A stretch of DNA of 64,000 nucleotides. Origin: Pseudomonadota bacterium (GTDB lineage Bacteria > Pseudomonadota > Alphaproteobacteria > Reyranellales > Reyranellaceae). Position 1 is the first letter of the stretch. The number at the start of each line of letters is the position of its first letter. Positions 1 through 8,280 of this stretch are shown piece after piece. The stretch spans positions 1 to 64,000 of the forward strand of contig JAFEBU010000043.1 in NCBI GenBank assembly GCA_018242505.1. The letters run 5' to 3'. The position numbers and the translations under genes were made by a program. The notes beneath the pieces were generated by a model. The model worked only from the letters and a program-made list of their open reading frames with translations. It ran no database searches and had not been told where the DNA came from.

Positions 1-90
1 GCTGGGCGCAACGAGGGCATCTCGTCGCCTTATGGAAATCCAGTCTGCTCGGCAGCCAGTCGGCTCCTTTCGAGTCTTTCACAATTTTCC

Positions 91-132
91 GGAAGCATAT
101 CCCGCATTGATGGAAGCATATCCGGCATTGAT
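91..132. repeat. Two tandem 21-bp units
   Basis: A 21-bp unit beginning GGAAGCATATCC and ending GCATTGAT occurs twice, head to tail (91-111 and 112-132), with one mismatch at the thirteenth base (C versus G). Its length is a multiple of three, but no coding frame around it is convincing. Confidence 0.85.
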
Positions 133-250
133 GAAGGGGCCGGTACATTCCTCGGGTTGGTTGCGACTGCCGATGTGCCGTTAGGTGGCGCCCACGGTGC
201 ACTTCTGAGCGATGCACATCCAATGCTCGATCTTGGCGGAGGCCAGCGCA

Positions 251-328
251 GAGGCCTGCTCGGGCGCGGAGGCCTGACCGAGCGCGGAGGCCTGCTCAAG
301 CGGACTTGGCGGAGGCCTGCTCGGCGGA
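251..328. repeat. Degenerate 18-bp tandem repeat
   Basis: Three adjacent 18-bp units starting GAGGCCTG (251-268, 269-286, 287-304) are followed, after a 7-base spacer, by a fourth partial unit (312-328). The units differ at a few positions inside the CTCGGGCG part. Translated on the plus strand they give Gly-Gly-Leu triads, but no real protein is apparent. Confidence 0.8.
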
Positions 329-475
329 TCGAGGTCTGGCGAACAGGGCAGCAAATACCAGAGCCTTGTCGCAATACTGCTGTGAGAAGCTGCTCAGAGG
401 CGCGGCGCACGATCGCCGATCACCCTTTCACAACCATCGCAGCAGCAGTGCTTGCGCATAGTGTTCGCGTAGCGA

Positions 476-495
476 TGCGGTGCGGTGCGGTGCGG
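476..495. repeat. TGCGG pentamer x4
   Basis: Four perfect TGCGG units stand in tandem. This is a simple-sequence tract prone to slippage, in non-coding context. Confidence 0.8.
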
Positions 496-610
496 TGAGT
501 TCCCTGCAACGGGCAGGTGCGTCTCATTTTTCCGATGAGCGGGCAGACCGAAGCGACATTCATCCCATCCCGGGGGCGAGGATCAGTGGACCCTGGCAGT
601 CCACGGTGCT

Positions 611-1453
611 TCATACGGGAACGGTCGGCCCCGAAGTGAGTCGCCGCATGTGGCGGCGCAGGCCGTGATAGTCGTTGATCGCGTTGTGCATCACGCGGCG
701 ATTGTCCCAGACCGTCAGCGTGCCGGGCTCCCAGCGCACGCGGCAGGTGAACTCCGGTCGAGTCGCGCGGCCCACCAGCCAGTCGATCAGCGGCTGGCTC
801 TCGTCGCCGGTCATGCCCTCGAAGTGCGTGGTGTGGACCTTGCTGCAGTAGATTGCCTTCTGGCCGGTCTCCTCGATGGTCCGCACGATCGGATGCACGG
901 CCTCGTAGGAGTCCGCCGTCTCGCCCGCGGTGACCTTCATCCCGCCGATCTGGGCGTGATGCAGCGAGCGGCCACCCGAGTTCTGCAATCCGGCACTGAA
1001 TACGCCATTCAGGCTGCCGAGCATCTCTTTCATCTTCGGCGACAGCGAATCGTAGGCCGCCACCATGTCGCAATAGAGCGTGTCGCCGCCCTTCACCGGC
1101 GTTTCGAGCGCATACAGCAGCGTCGCCATTGGCGGCGCCTTCAGGTAGGTCGTGTCCGAATGCCAGCCGCCGCCGAAGTTGCGCGTCTCGCCCGGTTCCT
1201 TGATCACGTCGAACAGGAACGGAAAGCCATCGAGCCCTTTCACGAACGGATAGTGGTTGGGCTCACCGAACCGTGCGCCGACGTCCATCATGTCTTGTGG
1301 CCCCAGATCCTGGCCACGGATCGCGATCACCTTATGGTCGAGGAAGGCCTGGTGGACGATCGCCCATGCCTGGTTGTCCATGCTGCGCAAATCGACGCCG
1401 CGCACCTCGGCGCCAAGCGAGCCGGCGATCGGGGTGACTGTGACGGTGCTCAT
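611..1453 (-). CDS. TauD/TfdA-family 2-oxoglutarate-dependent dioxygenase
   Basis: This 280-aa protein belongs to the Fe(II)/2-oxoglutarate dioxygenases of the TauD/TfdA type, which hydroxylate a small organic acid or sulfonate and release succinate and CO2. Visible landmarks are the iron-binding His98-x-Asp100 in WHSDTTY, a downstream distal His in WDNRRVMH (about residue 256), and the Arg-rich stretch near residue 266 that binds 2-oxoglutarate. The start at 1453 (MSTVTVTPIAG) gives the usual N-terminus; the longer frame upstream overlaps the preceding gene and is not family-like. It is the last gene of a three-gene minus-strand operon (SDR, amidohydrolase, dioxygenase), 11 bases after its neighbour. 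The substrate cannot be read from the sequence. Confidence 0.9.
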   Translation of the reverse strand: MSTVTVTPIAGSLGAEVRGVDLRSMDNQAWAIVHQAFLDHKVIAIRGQDLGPQDMMDVGARFGEPNHYPFVKGLDGFPFLFDVIKEPGETRNFGGGWHSDTTYLKAPPMATLLYALETPVKGGDTLYCDMVAAYDSLSPKMKEMLGSLNGVFSAGLQNSGGRSLHHAQIGGMKVTAGETADSYEAVHPIVRTIEETGQKAIYCSKVHTTHFEGMTGDESQPLIDWLVGRATRPEFTCRVRWEPGTLTVWDNRRVMHNAINDYHGLRRHMRRLTSGPTVPV

Positions 1454-1464
1454 CCGGGACTCCC

Positions 1465-2520
1465 TCAAATGCCGAGCCGATAGAATCGCGACGCGGTATC
1501 GTGGAACAGATCGGCCTTCTCGGTCGCGCTCGCGCCTCGCGACAGCCGCTTGCAGGCGTTCCAGTACACGCCGTAACCATAAGAGCCCTTGTCGACCGGG
1601 AAGTTGCTTTCGAACATCGCGCGGTTGGCACCGAAGGCCGTGATGCAGGTCTCGATGTAGGGCTGCCACAAGATCGCGAGCTGCTCGGAGCTCGGCGGCA
1701 GCTTGCCCTCGTGCACGTCGAAGCCGAACATCTTCATGCCGAGGCCGCCCAGCTTCACGTGCACGTTGGGGCATGCCGCCAGTTCATGGATGCGCTTGCT
1801 CCAGTCGGCGAAGACCTCCTCGCGCTTGCCCTTGTAGCGGCCGAGTCCGATCGCGCCGCCGACATGGTTGAGGCAGATCGGCGTCTGCGGAAAAGCGCGC
1901 GCCAGATCGACCAGATCACCGAGTTGCGGATGGTAGATCCAGGCGTCGAAGCTGAGACCGAGCGGTGCCAACTGCGCGAAGCCTTCGCGCACGCGCTTGT
2001 CGAGCAGCAGGCCCAGCGGCCGAACGGCAGTGGCTCCCCATGCGGCTTGATCGGGATCCATGGAGGCAATGTAGCGGATGCCGCGAAACCGGCCGCCGCC
2101 CGCCACGATCATCGCCTCCAGCACCTTTTTCACCGGCGCGCCGAGCATGAGGTCGGCGTGGCCGACGATGCCGGCGCAGATGCGCGGTTTGCCATAGCCG
2201 CCGCTGGCGCTCACCGCCGCAACGCCGTTGGCGAACTCGATCTCGCCAACCGGCCGCATCTCGACCGGTCCGTCGGCGCGATACATCGACAGCCACTCGA
2301 GATACACGGTGGCGACGACGTTGTGTCCGCCGCCGGCGATATCGGCGAGCAGATCGGGCAGCAGGTACGTCCCGCTCTCAGGCCGGTCGATAAGGTGATG
2401 GTGCGGATCGATGATCGGCAGGTCGGGCTCGAGCGCCTCCTCGCGGCGGCTGGCGAGCCAGTCCGGCCGCACCGCCAGATGCGCGCTGATCTGTGGGTCC
2501 TTCGAGTGCATGGCGGTCAT
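1465..2520 (-). CDS. Amidohydrolase family protein (PF04909-type TIM barrel)
   Basis: This 351-aa metal-dependent hydrolase has the PF04909 (Amidohydro_2) fold. Such enzymes hydrolyse lactones or decarboxylate aromatic acids. The N-terminal metal motif reads IIDPHHHL, a central His lies in CLNHVGG, and the C-terminal catalytic Asp lies in SNFPVDKGS. Its start codon overlaps the stop of the upstream SDR gene (TAATG), which indicates translational coupling; a second in-frame Met lies three codons later. Together with the SDR and the TauD-type dioxygenase it forms a compact operon, so these three probably process one compound in sequence: oxidation, ring or ester opening, hydroxylation. Family certain, substrate unknown. 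Confidence 0.88.
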   Translation of the reverse strand: MTAMHSKDPQISAHLAVRPDWLASRREEALEPDLPIIDPHHHLIDRPESGTYLLPDLLADIAGGGHNVVATVYLEWLSMYRADGPVEMRPVGEIEFANGVAAVSASGGYGKPRICAGIVGHADLMLGAPVKKVLEAMIVAGGGRFRGIRYIASMDPDQAAWGATAVRPLGLLLDKRVREGFAQLAPLGLSFDAWIYHPQLGDLVDLARAFPQTPICLNHVGGAIGLGRYKGKREEVFADWSKRIHELAACPNVHVKLGGLGMKMFGFDVHEGKLPPSSEQLAILWQPYIETCITAFGANRAMFESNFPVDKGSYGYGVYWNACKRLSRGASATEKADLFHDTASRFYRLGI

Positions 2521-3266
2521 TAAAGACCCTGTGCGCCCGCCACGGCAATGGTCTGGCCGGTCACCCAGGCGGCGAGCGGAGAGGCCAGGAACAGCGCCAC
2601 GTTGGCCACCTCCTCCGGCAGGCCCATGCGGCCGAACGGGATCGACTTCAGGGTGCTGTTGTAGAGCGTCGGGTTCTCCGTCTTGCGACGATGCCACACG
2701 CCGCCCGGGAACTCGATCGAGCCCGGCGCGATACAGTTCACCCGCACCAGGTCCTTGGCATACATCGCCGCCTGCGTCTTGGTGTAGTGGATCACCGCCG
2801 CCTTGATCGCGCCGTAGGGCGGCTGGCGGGCCGCCGGATGATGCGCCGAGATCGAGGAGATGTTGACCACGCTGCCCTTGGACTTCTGCAGCGCCGGCAG
2901 CGCTTCCTGCGTGGCGTGGACGATCGCCAGCATGTCGATCTGCAGGCTCGACGTCCAACCCTGATCGTCGTCGGTGTTGCCGAACGCCGAGGCGTTGTTC
3001 ACCAGCACGTCGAGCCCGCCCAGCGCCGCCACCGCCTCCTTTATGTAGGCGCGCACCGCGTCACCTTTGGCAAGATCGACGCTGGCGACATGGACCTTGC
3101 GACCATGGTTCGCGATCTCGGCCTTCGTCTTCTCAAGCGTCTCAACGTCGCGGGCGCAGATCGAAACGTCGCCGCCGGCCTCGGCGATGCCCAACGCGAT
3201 CGCCTTGCCGATGCCGCGGCTGCCGCCACAGACGATGGCCTTCTTGCCCGTGAAGTCGATTTTCAT
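2520..3266 (-). CDS. SDR family NAD(P)-dependent oxidoreductase
   Basis: This classical short-chain dehydrogenase/reductase has 248 aa. The cofactor motif is GGSRGIGKA near residue 14, the NNAS motif follows in the middle, and the catalytic tetrad includes the Ser of ISSISAH and the YGAIK (YxxxK) signature. An Asp rather than Arg/Lys after beta-strand 2 (ARDVETLE) leaves NAD versus NADP preference open. It is the first gene of the minus-strand operon and diverges from the SMP-30 gene at 3356, so the 89-bp gap 3267-3355 must carry both promoters. I infer oxidation of a hydroxyl group in the same pathway as the amidohydrolase and dioxygenase downstream. Confidence 0.9.
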   Translation of the reverse strand: MKIDFTGKKAIVCGGSRGIGKAIALGIAEAGGDVSICARDVETLEKTKAEIANHGRKVHVASVDLAKGDAVRAYIKEAVAALGGLDVLVNNASAFGNTDDDQGWTSSLQIDMLAIVHATQEALPALQKSKGSVVNISSISAHHPAARQPPYGAIKAAVIHYTKTQAAMYAKDLVRVNCIAPGSIEFPGGVWHRRKTENPTLYNSTLKSIPFGRMGLPEEVANVALFLASPLAAWVTGQTIAVAGAQGL

Positions 3267-3355
3267 GATGCGATTTCTCCCGATCCAATCTGTTCGCCGC
3301 AGTTTGCAGATGGCGGCGTATCGGTGTCCACTCCGGCGCGGAGGAACATACCCCT

Positions 3356-4309
3356 ATGACTCAAGGTTCGTCGCGCTGGGAGACTTCAGCGCCCATCCGC
3401 TATCCCGATCCTGACGTGGTCGTGCTCGACAAGCGCTTCCGGCACTTGGTGGTGCCGATGGCTGCGATCGAACGCATCGCCACCGGCTTTCGGTTCACGG
3501 AAGGCCCGGCGTACTACGGCGATGGCCGCTACCTGCTGTTCTCCGACATCCCCAACGATACGCTGGTGCGCTGGGACGAGATCACCGGTGCGGTCGCCAT
3601 CTTGCGCAACCCCGCAGGCTATCCCGATGGCAACACGCGCGACCGCCAGGGCCGACTGATCACTTGCGAGCTCGGTAGCCGGACGCTGACCCGCACCGAG
3701 CACGACGGCACGGTCACGGTACTGGCCGACACCTTCGAGGGCACGCGGCTTACCGGACCGAACGACGTTATCGTGAAATCCGACGGCACCATCTGGTTCA
3801 GCGACAACGGCGCGGGCATCCGCGGCCACTATCTCGGTGACAAGGCGCCGAAGGAGATGCCGTACCGCGTCTACAAGCTCGATCCCGCAACCGGCAAGCT
3901 CACCATCGCGATCGGCGACATGGAGCGGCCGAACGGGCTTGCCTTCTCGCCCGACGAATCGAAGCTCTATGTCGTCGACACGCCGGACGGCCCCCGCACA
4001 ACGCGCGTCTACGACATGGTCGACGGCAAGGCGGTCAATGGCCGGCTGTTCTTCGACGCCTCGCCTGGCTTCGCCGACGGCATCCGTGTCGACACCGAGG
4101 GCAATGTGTGGGCGGGCTTCTCCGGCGGCGAAGGCCAGGACGGTGTCGCGGTATTCGCGCCCGACAACACCCTGATCGGCCGCATCCTGCTGCCCGAGCG
4201 CTGCGCCAACCTCTGCTTCGGCGGCAGGAAGCGCAACCGCCTCTTCATGACCGCCAGCCAGTCCGTCTACGCGCTCTATGTCGAGGCGCAGGGTGTGGCG
4301 GGCGGCTAA
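3356..4309 (+). CDS. SMP-30/gluconolactonase-like beta-propeller protein
   Basis: This 317-aa protein has the SMP-30/gluconolactonase/LRE six-bladed propeller fold. Such enzymes hydrolyse sugar or other lactones with a bound divalent metal. Supporting motifs are FTEGPAY at the start of blade one (the Glu is a metal ligand), LTGPNDVIVKSDGTIWFSD, the segment ERPNGLAFSPDES and FADGIRVDTEGNVW, with Asn and Asp ligands where expected. The GAGGAA ribosome site at 3341-3346 fixes the start at 3356. It diverges from the SDR operon and is followed by an interspersed repeat (4316-4406) and an Ldh-type dehydrogenase gene. A lactonase next to an SDR and a dehydrogenase fits oxidation of a sugar or hydroxy acid. 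Confidence 0.88.
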   Translation: MTQGSSRWETSAPIRYPDPDVVVLDKRFRHLVVPMAAIERIATGFRFTEGPAYYGDGRYLLFSDIPNDTLVRWDEITGAVAILRNPAGYPDGNTRDRQGRLITCELGSRTLTRTEHDGTVTVLADTFEGTRLTGPNDVIVKSDGTIWFSDNGAGIRGHYLGDKAPKEMPYRVYKLDPATGKLTIAIGDMERPNGLAFSPDESKLYVVDTPDGPRTTRVYDMVDGKAVNGRLFFDASPGFADGIRVDTEGNVWAGFSGGEGQDGVAVFAPDNTLIGRILLPERCANLCFGGRKRNRLFMTASQSVYALYVEAQGVAGG

Positions 4310-4315
4310 TCCTGC

Positions 4316-4406
4316 TTTCTCACGGTTTCTCACTTTTTCTCATGCCGTGAGAAGCCTCGGATGCCGATGGCACCGGCGTTTCAGGCCACTTTCTCATTTT
4401 CTCACC
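4316..4406. repeat. Interspersed ~90-bp repeat, copy A
   Basis: This segment matches 24292-24381 at roughly 85% over its whole length by eye. It carries an 8-bp inverted repeat of TTTCTCAC type with the other arm GTGAGAAG, and ends with two further TTCTCA motifs. It begins a few bases after the stop codon of the SMP-30 gene. No IS-like ends or transposase are attached. Confidence 0.85.
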
Positions 4407-4496
4407 TCCTGCCACCTTGGGGTAATAGGGTACCGCATCCTGGTATCGCCCGGGGGCGACAGGACAGTTTGGGAACGCTCTAACCAGGAGTAACGA

Positions 4497-5561
4497 ATGC
4501 CCGCGTCCTATGAAACCCACCGCAAGCAGCTCGAGCTGATCCTCCAGGCATGGGGCATGCCGGCGCCGACTGCGGCCAGCACCGCCGAGATCATGAGCTG
4601 GGCCGACCTGCACGGCATCGACACGCACGGCATCTCGATGGTCCCGCCGTACGACGAACGCCGACGCGACAACAAGCTCGACCTGTGCGCCGAGCCGAAG
4701 GTCGTGAAGGAGACGCCGGTCTCCGTGCTGATCGACGGAGGCGGCGGGCTCGGCCACCCCAACGCACGGCGCGGCATGGAGATCGCCATCGAGAAGGCGA
4801 AGAAGACCGGCATCGGCGTTGCAGCGGTGCGCAACTCCGGCCACTTCGGCGCCTGTGGCTTCTACGCGCTTATGGCGGTCGAGTCGGACCTGATCGGCAT
4901 GGTCACGACCTCGGCCAGCGGCATCCAGGTGGCCCCCACCAACGGGGCGCAGGCGCGCCTCGGCACCGATCCGATCGCCTTCGCGGCCCCCGGCAAGCCG
5001 GGCCAGCCCTTCCTGCTCGACATGGCGACCTCGACCGTGGCCGCCGGCAAGATCCGCAACAAGGCGAACGAGAACCTGCCGGCGCCGACCGGCTGGCTGG
5101 TCACCAAGGACGGCCAGCCCAGCAACGATCCGAAAGAGGTCAGCAAGGGTGGCTTCATGACGCCGCTCGGCGGCACGCCCGAAGGCAGCAGCCACAAGGG
5201 CTATGGGCTCGGCGCCATGGTCAACATCCTGAGCTCGGCATTGTCGGGCGGCCTGATGGTGACCGACCCGACGCGCAACGTGAGGCCCGGCCCGATCGAC
5301 ATCGGCCACTTCTTCCTGGCGATCGATCCCGGCATGTTCCGCGACGTCGCCGACTTCAAGGCCGACGTCGCCACCTTCTGCGACTCGCTTCGCGCCACCA
5401 AGCCTGCCGATCCCGCCAAACCGGTCCAGGTCGCGGGCGATCCCGAGCGCCGCATCGCGGCCCAACGCATGAAGACCGGCATTCCCGTCGGCCCCAACCT
5501 GCTCGCCAAGGTGCGCGAAATCGCGATCGCGTCCGGTGCGCCCTGGATCATCGGCAACTAG
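4497..5561 (+). CDS. Ldh family NAD(P)H-dependent oxidoreductase (malate/L-lactate dehydrogenase type)
   Basis: This 354-aa protein belongs to the Ldh_2 (malate/L-lactate, ureidoglycolate, sulfolactate) dehydrogenase family, which is unrelated to classical lactate dehydrogenase. Characteristic segments are DLHGIDTHGIS near residue 40, the catalytic-His segment VRNSGHFGACG, the cofactor region GTDPIAFAAPG, and DMATSTVAAGKI. An AGGAG ribosome site stands about 7 bases before the ATG. The gene is alone on its strand, between the repeat at 4316 and a gene-poor stretch. Likely substrates are 2-hydroxy acids; which one cannot be told. A 483-aa open frame on the opposite strand is an antisense shadow. 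Confidence 0.9.
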   Translation: MPASYETHRKQLELILQAWGMPAPTAASTAEIMSWADLHGIDTHGISMVPPYDERRRDNKLDLCAEPKVVKETPVSVLIDGGGGLGHPNARRGMEIAIEKAKKTGIGVAAVRNSGHFGACGFYALMAVESDLIGMVTTSASGIQVAPTNGAQARLGTDPIAFAAPGKPGQPFLLDMATSTVAAGKIRNKANENLPAPTGWLVTKDGQPSNDPKEVSKGGFMTPLGGTPEGSSHKGYGLGAMVNILSSALSGGLMVTDPTRNVRPGPIDIGHFFLAIDPGMFRDVADFKADVATFCDSLRATKPADPAKPVQVAGDPERRIAAQRMKTGIPVGPNLLAKVREIAIASGAPWIIGN

Positions 5562-6240
5562 ACGAATGCTCGGATGAGAACGCCCCTCCAATCGCCAACG
5601 TTGTGTCCAGGCTCGTTTGGGCATGGCCACGAGAAAATGCCGTTCGATCTGACCACGCGTCGAGGCCCAAACCTTGCCATCGAGCCTGGACGGGTATGTC
5701 GACACCTGTTCGACGGTACCGGAACGAGCAGGCCTCCCGCTGATCCTGAGATGGAAGCCCATCGTCAGCATCGACGGCGAAAGAGGTTTCCGCCCTCCCC
5801 GGGTGCTTGATCAATTGGCTCGGTCTGGGAGTTCCGCCACCTCAACCCCGGAGACCGGATTGAAAGCTTCCCCAAAGCCATGGAGGAAGATCAATGCGCG
5901 CAAGGGACATTCTCCGTTTGATGGCTCGATATGAAGAACGATCGCACCTGCGTGCCGGGCACATACCGCTACCGCGGCGGGCGCACCAGGAGCCATACGC
6001 CACGGCTGCCAAGGCCGAGCGCTATTACCATCAAGACAATGCAAAAGGTGAGCAGCATCGAAGAAAGAAATTCTCCCGACACCACCCTAGCGCTCATTGA
6101 GCGTATAGTCGCATCGCGCAGTGTTTCAATTGCTTCGTGTCTCGCTGGCGCACGCGGCAAGTTGCCGGCGGAGTTCCGCACCACGCCACGCATGTGAAGT
6201 GTTGGGACATGAGGCACCTGATCCGGCTACAGTCGTGCCA
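5562..6240. other. Gene-poor interval
   Basis: About 680 bases of somewhat lower GC hold no recognisable gene. Short frames occur on both strands but none has a family-like pattern or a good ribosome site. The best candidate is a 42-codon hydrophobic frame at 5969-6097 (listed separately). The interval probably contains the promoter of the hydantoinase operon that starts at 6241, and perhaps a decayed gene. Confidence 0.5.
5969..6097 (-). CDS. Possible small single-span membrane protein
   Basis: This 42-codon frame has a continuous hydrophobic stretch (SSMLLTFCIVLMVIALGLG, about residues 12-30) and a short Arg-containing tail. This is the layout of a one-helix membrane peptide. No clear ribosome site precedes the ATG, and I know no family for it. 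It could equally be a chance frame in a gene-poor interval. Confidence 0.25.
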   Translation of the reverse strand: MSARVVSGEFLSSMLLTFCIVLMVIALGLGSRGVWLLVRPPR

Positions 6241-8280
6241 ATGTCTTCTCCTCGTTTATCGTCCCCATGGCGCATCGGCGTCGATGTCGGCGGCACCTTC
6301 ACCGACATGGTGCTGCGCGACAGCGCCGGCGCCGTACATATCTTCAAGGCCCCTTCCGTGCCGGCCGATCCCAGCCAGGGCGTGCTCGGTGTCCTACGGC
6401 TGGCCGCCCAGCAGCTCGACCTGCCGCTCTCGGCCCTGTTGCGCGATTGCGCGCTGTTCGTGCACGGCTCGACGGTCGCGACCAACACGATCCTCGAAAA
6501 GAAAGGCGCCAAGGTCGGCCTGCTGACGACCGAGGGCTTTCGCGACAGCCTGGAGATCCGCCGCGGCATCCGCGAGAACCAGTGGGACCATCGCGCGCCC
6601 TTCCCTGAGGTGCTGGTGCCACGCTACCTGCGCCAGCCTGTGCACGGCCGCATCGGCGCCGATGGCAAGGAGCTGGCGCCGCTCGCGCTGGAGGACGTCG
6701 ATGCCGCCGCCAGGCTGTTCGCCGATGAAGGCGTGCAGTCGGTCGCGGTCTGCCTGTTCAACAGCTTCCTCGACGGCACGCACGAACGGAGCGTCGGCAA
6801 GCGCCTTGCTGCGACGCCGGTCGGCAAATGGGTGTCGCTGTCGAGCGAAGTCATGCCGACGATGGGCGAATATGAACGTGGCTCGACGGCCGTCGTGAAC
6901 GCCTATGTGGCGCCCACGGTAACAGGATACCTGCGGACGCTGGACGAGCAGCTCCGTCAGCTCGGCTTGCCGCGTTCCCTTCTGATGCTTCAGAGCAATG
7001 GTGGCGCCGTTCCGGTCGATCAGATTGCCGAACGGCCGGTGATGCTCGTCCTATCAGGCCCGGCTGCGGGCGTCGGGGCGCTCAAGGGCTGCACGGATCG
7101 ACCTGAAACCGCCAACCTGATCTCGGTGGAGATCGGTGGCACCAGCTGCGACGTCATGGTCATGGCCAAGGGCGAGGTGCCCGTGACGGACGCCTTGGTG
7201 ATCGACGGCTATCACCTGACGACGCCGTCGGTGGAGATCCATACGGTCGGCGCGGGTGGCGGCACCATCGCCTGGGTCGATGCCGCGGGATTGCTCCATG
7301 TCGGTCCGCAGGGTGCTGGCGCACGACCGGGCCCCGCAGCCTATGGCTTTGGCGGCGAGGATCCGACCGTGACCGACGCGCAGCTCGTGCTGGGCCGACT
7401 GCGGCCGGGCCCGCTGGCAGGGGGCGTCACGCTCGATGCGCGCCTCGCGCGCGAGGCAATCGACACCAAGCTCGCCAAACCGCTCGGCCTTTCGGTCGAA
7501 GAAGCCGCAGCAGGCGTGGTCCGCCTGCTCGAACAGAACTTGCTGCATGCCGTCGAGCGGCTCAGCATCGAACGCGGCCATAATCCCACCGCCTTCACAT
7601 TGGTGGCGGCAGGAGGCGCCGGTCCAATGCATGGCTGCGTGGTGGCGAACGCGCTCGGGTGCCAACGCGCCCTGCTCCCGCGCCGCGCCGGCGCCTACTG
7701 TGCCATGGGCATGCTGCAGTCCGATGTCCGACAGGATTATCTCAAGGTGTTCCTCGCCGACCTCGACAAGGTCGAGCCTGCGTCGCTCGAACAGGCATTC
7801 GTCGAGCTCGAAGCCCGCGCAGGTGCGTTCGCGATTCGCGAGCGCGAGGTCGATCTCCGCTACGAGGGGCAGCAGTGGCCGGTGCGCGTGTCATTCAAGG
7901 GCATCGACACCGCCGCCGCGCGCCGCACCTTCGAGGCCGAGCATCAACGCCTGTTCGGCCATATCCAGCCGGGTGGCCGCATCGACATCACGGCGCTGCG
8001 CGTTGTCGGCCGCGATCCGCTCGACTGGACGCCGCCTGCCGCGCGACCTGGCCGCAGCGACAAACCCAAGCCGCGCGAGACGCGCAAGGTCTGGCTCGAT
8101 CCAGCCAACGGCTGGCGTGACGTGCCGATCTATGCCGGCGCGGACCTGACGCCGGGCTGCGTCCTCGATGGACCGCTGCTGATCGAGGAAAGCACCACAA
8201 CGGCCTTCGTCGGCCCACACGACCGGCTCGAGGTCGACACCCGCGACGACTTCCTCGTCCATATCGGAGCCCGCTCATGA
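6241..8280 (+). CDS. Hydantoinase/oxoprolinase family protein, HyuA-type subunit
   Basis: This 679-aa protein is the HyuA/N-methylhydantoinase A/oxoprolinase alpha type, an ATP-dependent cyclic-amide or acetone-carboxylase-like enzyme. The N-terminal ATP-binding motif is VDVGGTFTDMV; HGSTVATNTILEKKGA, EIGGTSCDV and the phosphate motif GGAGPMHG follow, all in family order. The start at 6241 (MSSPRLSSPWRIG) places the beta-strand motif about 15 residues in, as in relatives; the frame is open 40 codons further upstream without support. Its stop overlaps the HyuB start by ATGA, so the two subunits are translationally coupled and presumably form a complex. Substrate unknown: hydantoins, oxoproline or related lactams. 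Confidence 0.9.
   Translation: MSSPRLSSPWRIGVDVGGTFTDMVLRDSAGAVHIFKAPSVPADPSQGVLGVLRLAAQQLDLPLSALLRDCALFVHGSTVATNTILEKKGAKVGLLTTEGFRDSLEIRRGIRENQWDHRAPFPEVLVPRYLRQPVHGRIGADGKELAPLALEDVDAAARLFADEGVQSVAVCLFNSFLDGTHERSVGKRLAATPVGKWVSLSSEVMPTMGEYERGSTAVVNAYVAPTVTGYLRTLDEQLRQLGLPRSLLMLQSNGGAVPVDQIAERPVMLVLSGPAAGVGALKGCTDRPETANLISVEIGGTSCDVMVMAKGEVPVTDALVIDGYHLTTPSVEIHTVGAGGGTIAWVDAAGLLHVGPQGAGARPGPAAYGFGGEDPTVTDAQLVLGRLRPGPLAGGVTLDARLAREAIDTKLAKPLGLSVEEAAAGVVRLLEQNLLHAVERLSIERGHNPTAFTLVAAGGAGPMHGCVVANALGCQRALLPRRAGAYCAMGMLQSDVRQDYLKVFLADLDKVEPASLEQAFVELEARAGAFAIREREVDLRYEGQQWPVRVSFKGIDTAAARRTFEAEHQRLFGHIQPGGRIDITALRVVGRDPLDWTPPAARPGRSDKPKPRETRKVWLDPANGWRDVPIYAGADLTPGCVLDGPLLIEESTTTAFVGPHDRLEVDTRDDFLVHIGARS

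Larger units (their letters stand above)
1..610. other. Gene-free leader region with tandem repeats
   Basis: No reading frame here has a recognisable product, a good ribosome binding site or a family-like composition. The short ORFs on both strands are translations of tandem repeats. Three unrelated repeat arrays lie at 91-132, 251-328 and 476-495 and are listed separately. The stretch lies beyond the 3' end of the dioxygenase gene that ends at 611. It may hold a decayed gene or the control region of a gene left of the window. Confidence 0.6.

Noticed and set aside
420..1073. Frame of 217 aa over the 3' end of the dioxygenase gene
   Set aside because: Shifted frame with a repetitive, Arg-rich translation; the TauD frame has full motifs.
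4320..5771. 483-aa antisense frame over the Ldh gene
   Set aside because: Shadow that extends through the repeat and the neighbouring gene-poor interval.
5562..6240. A degraded transposase in the gene-poor interval
   Set aside because: Short frames have no transposase motif and no flanking inverted repeats could be recognised.
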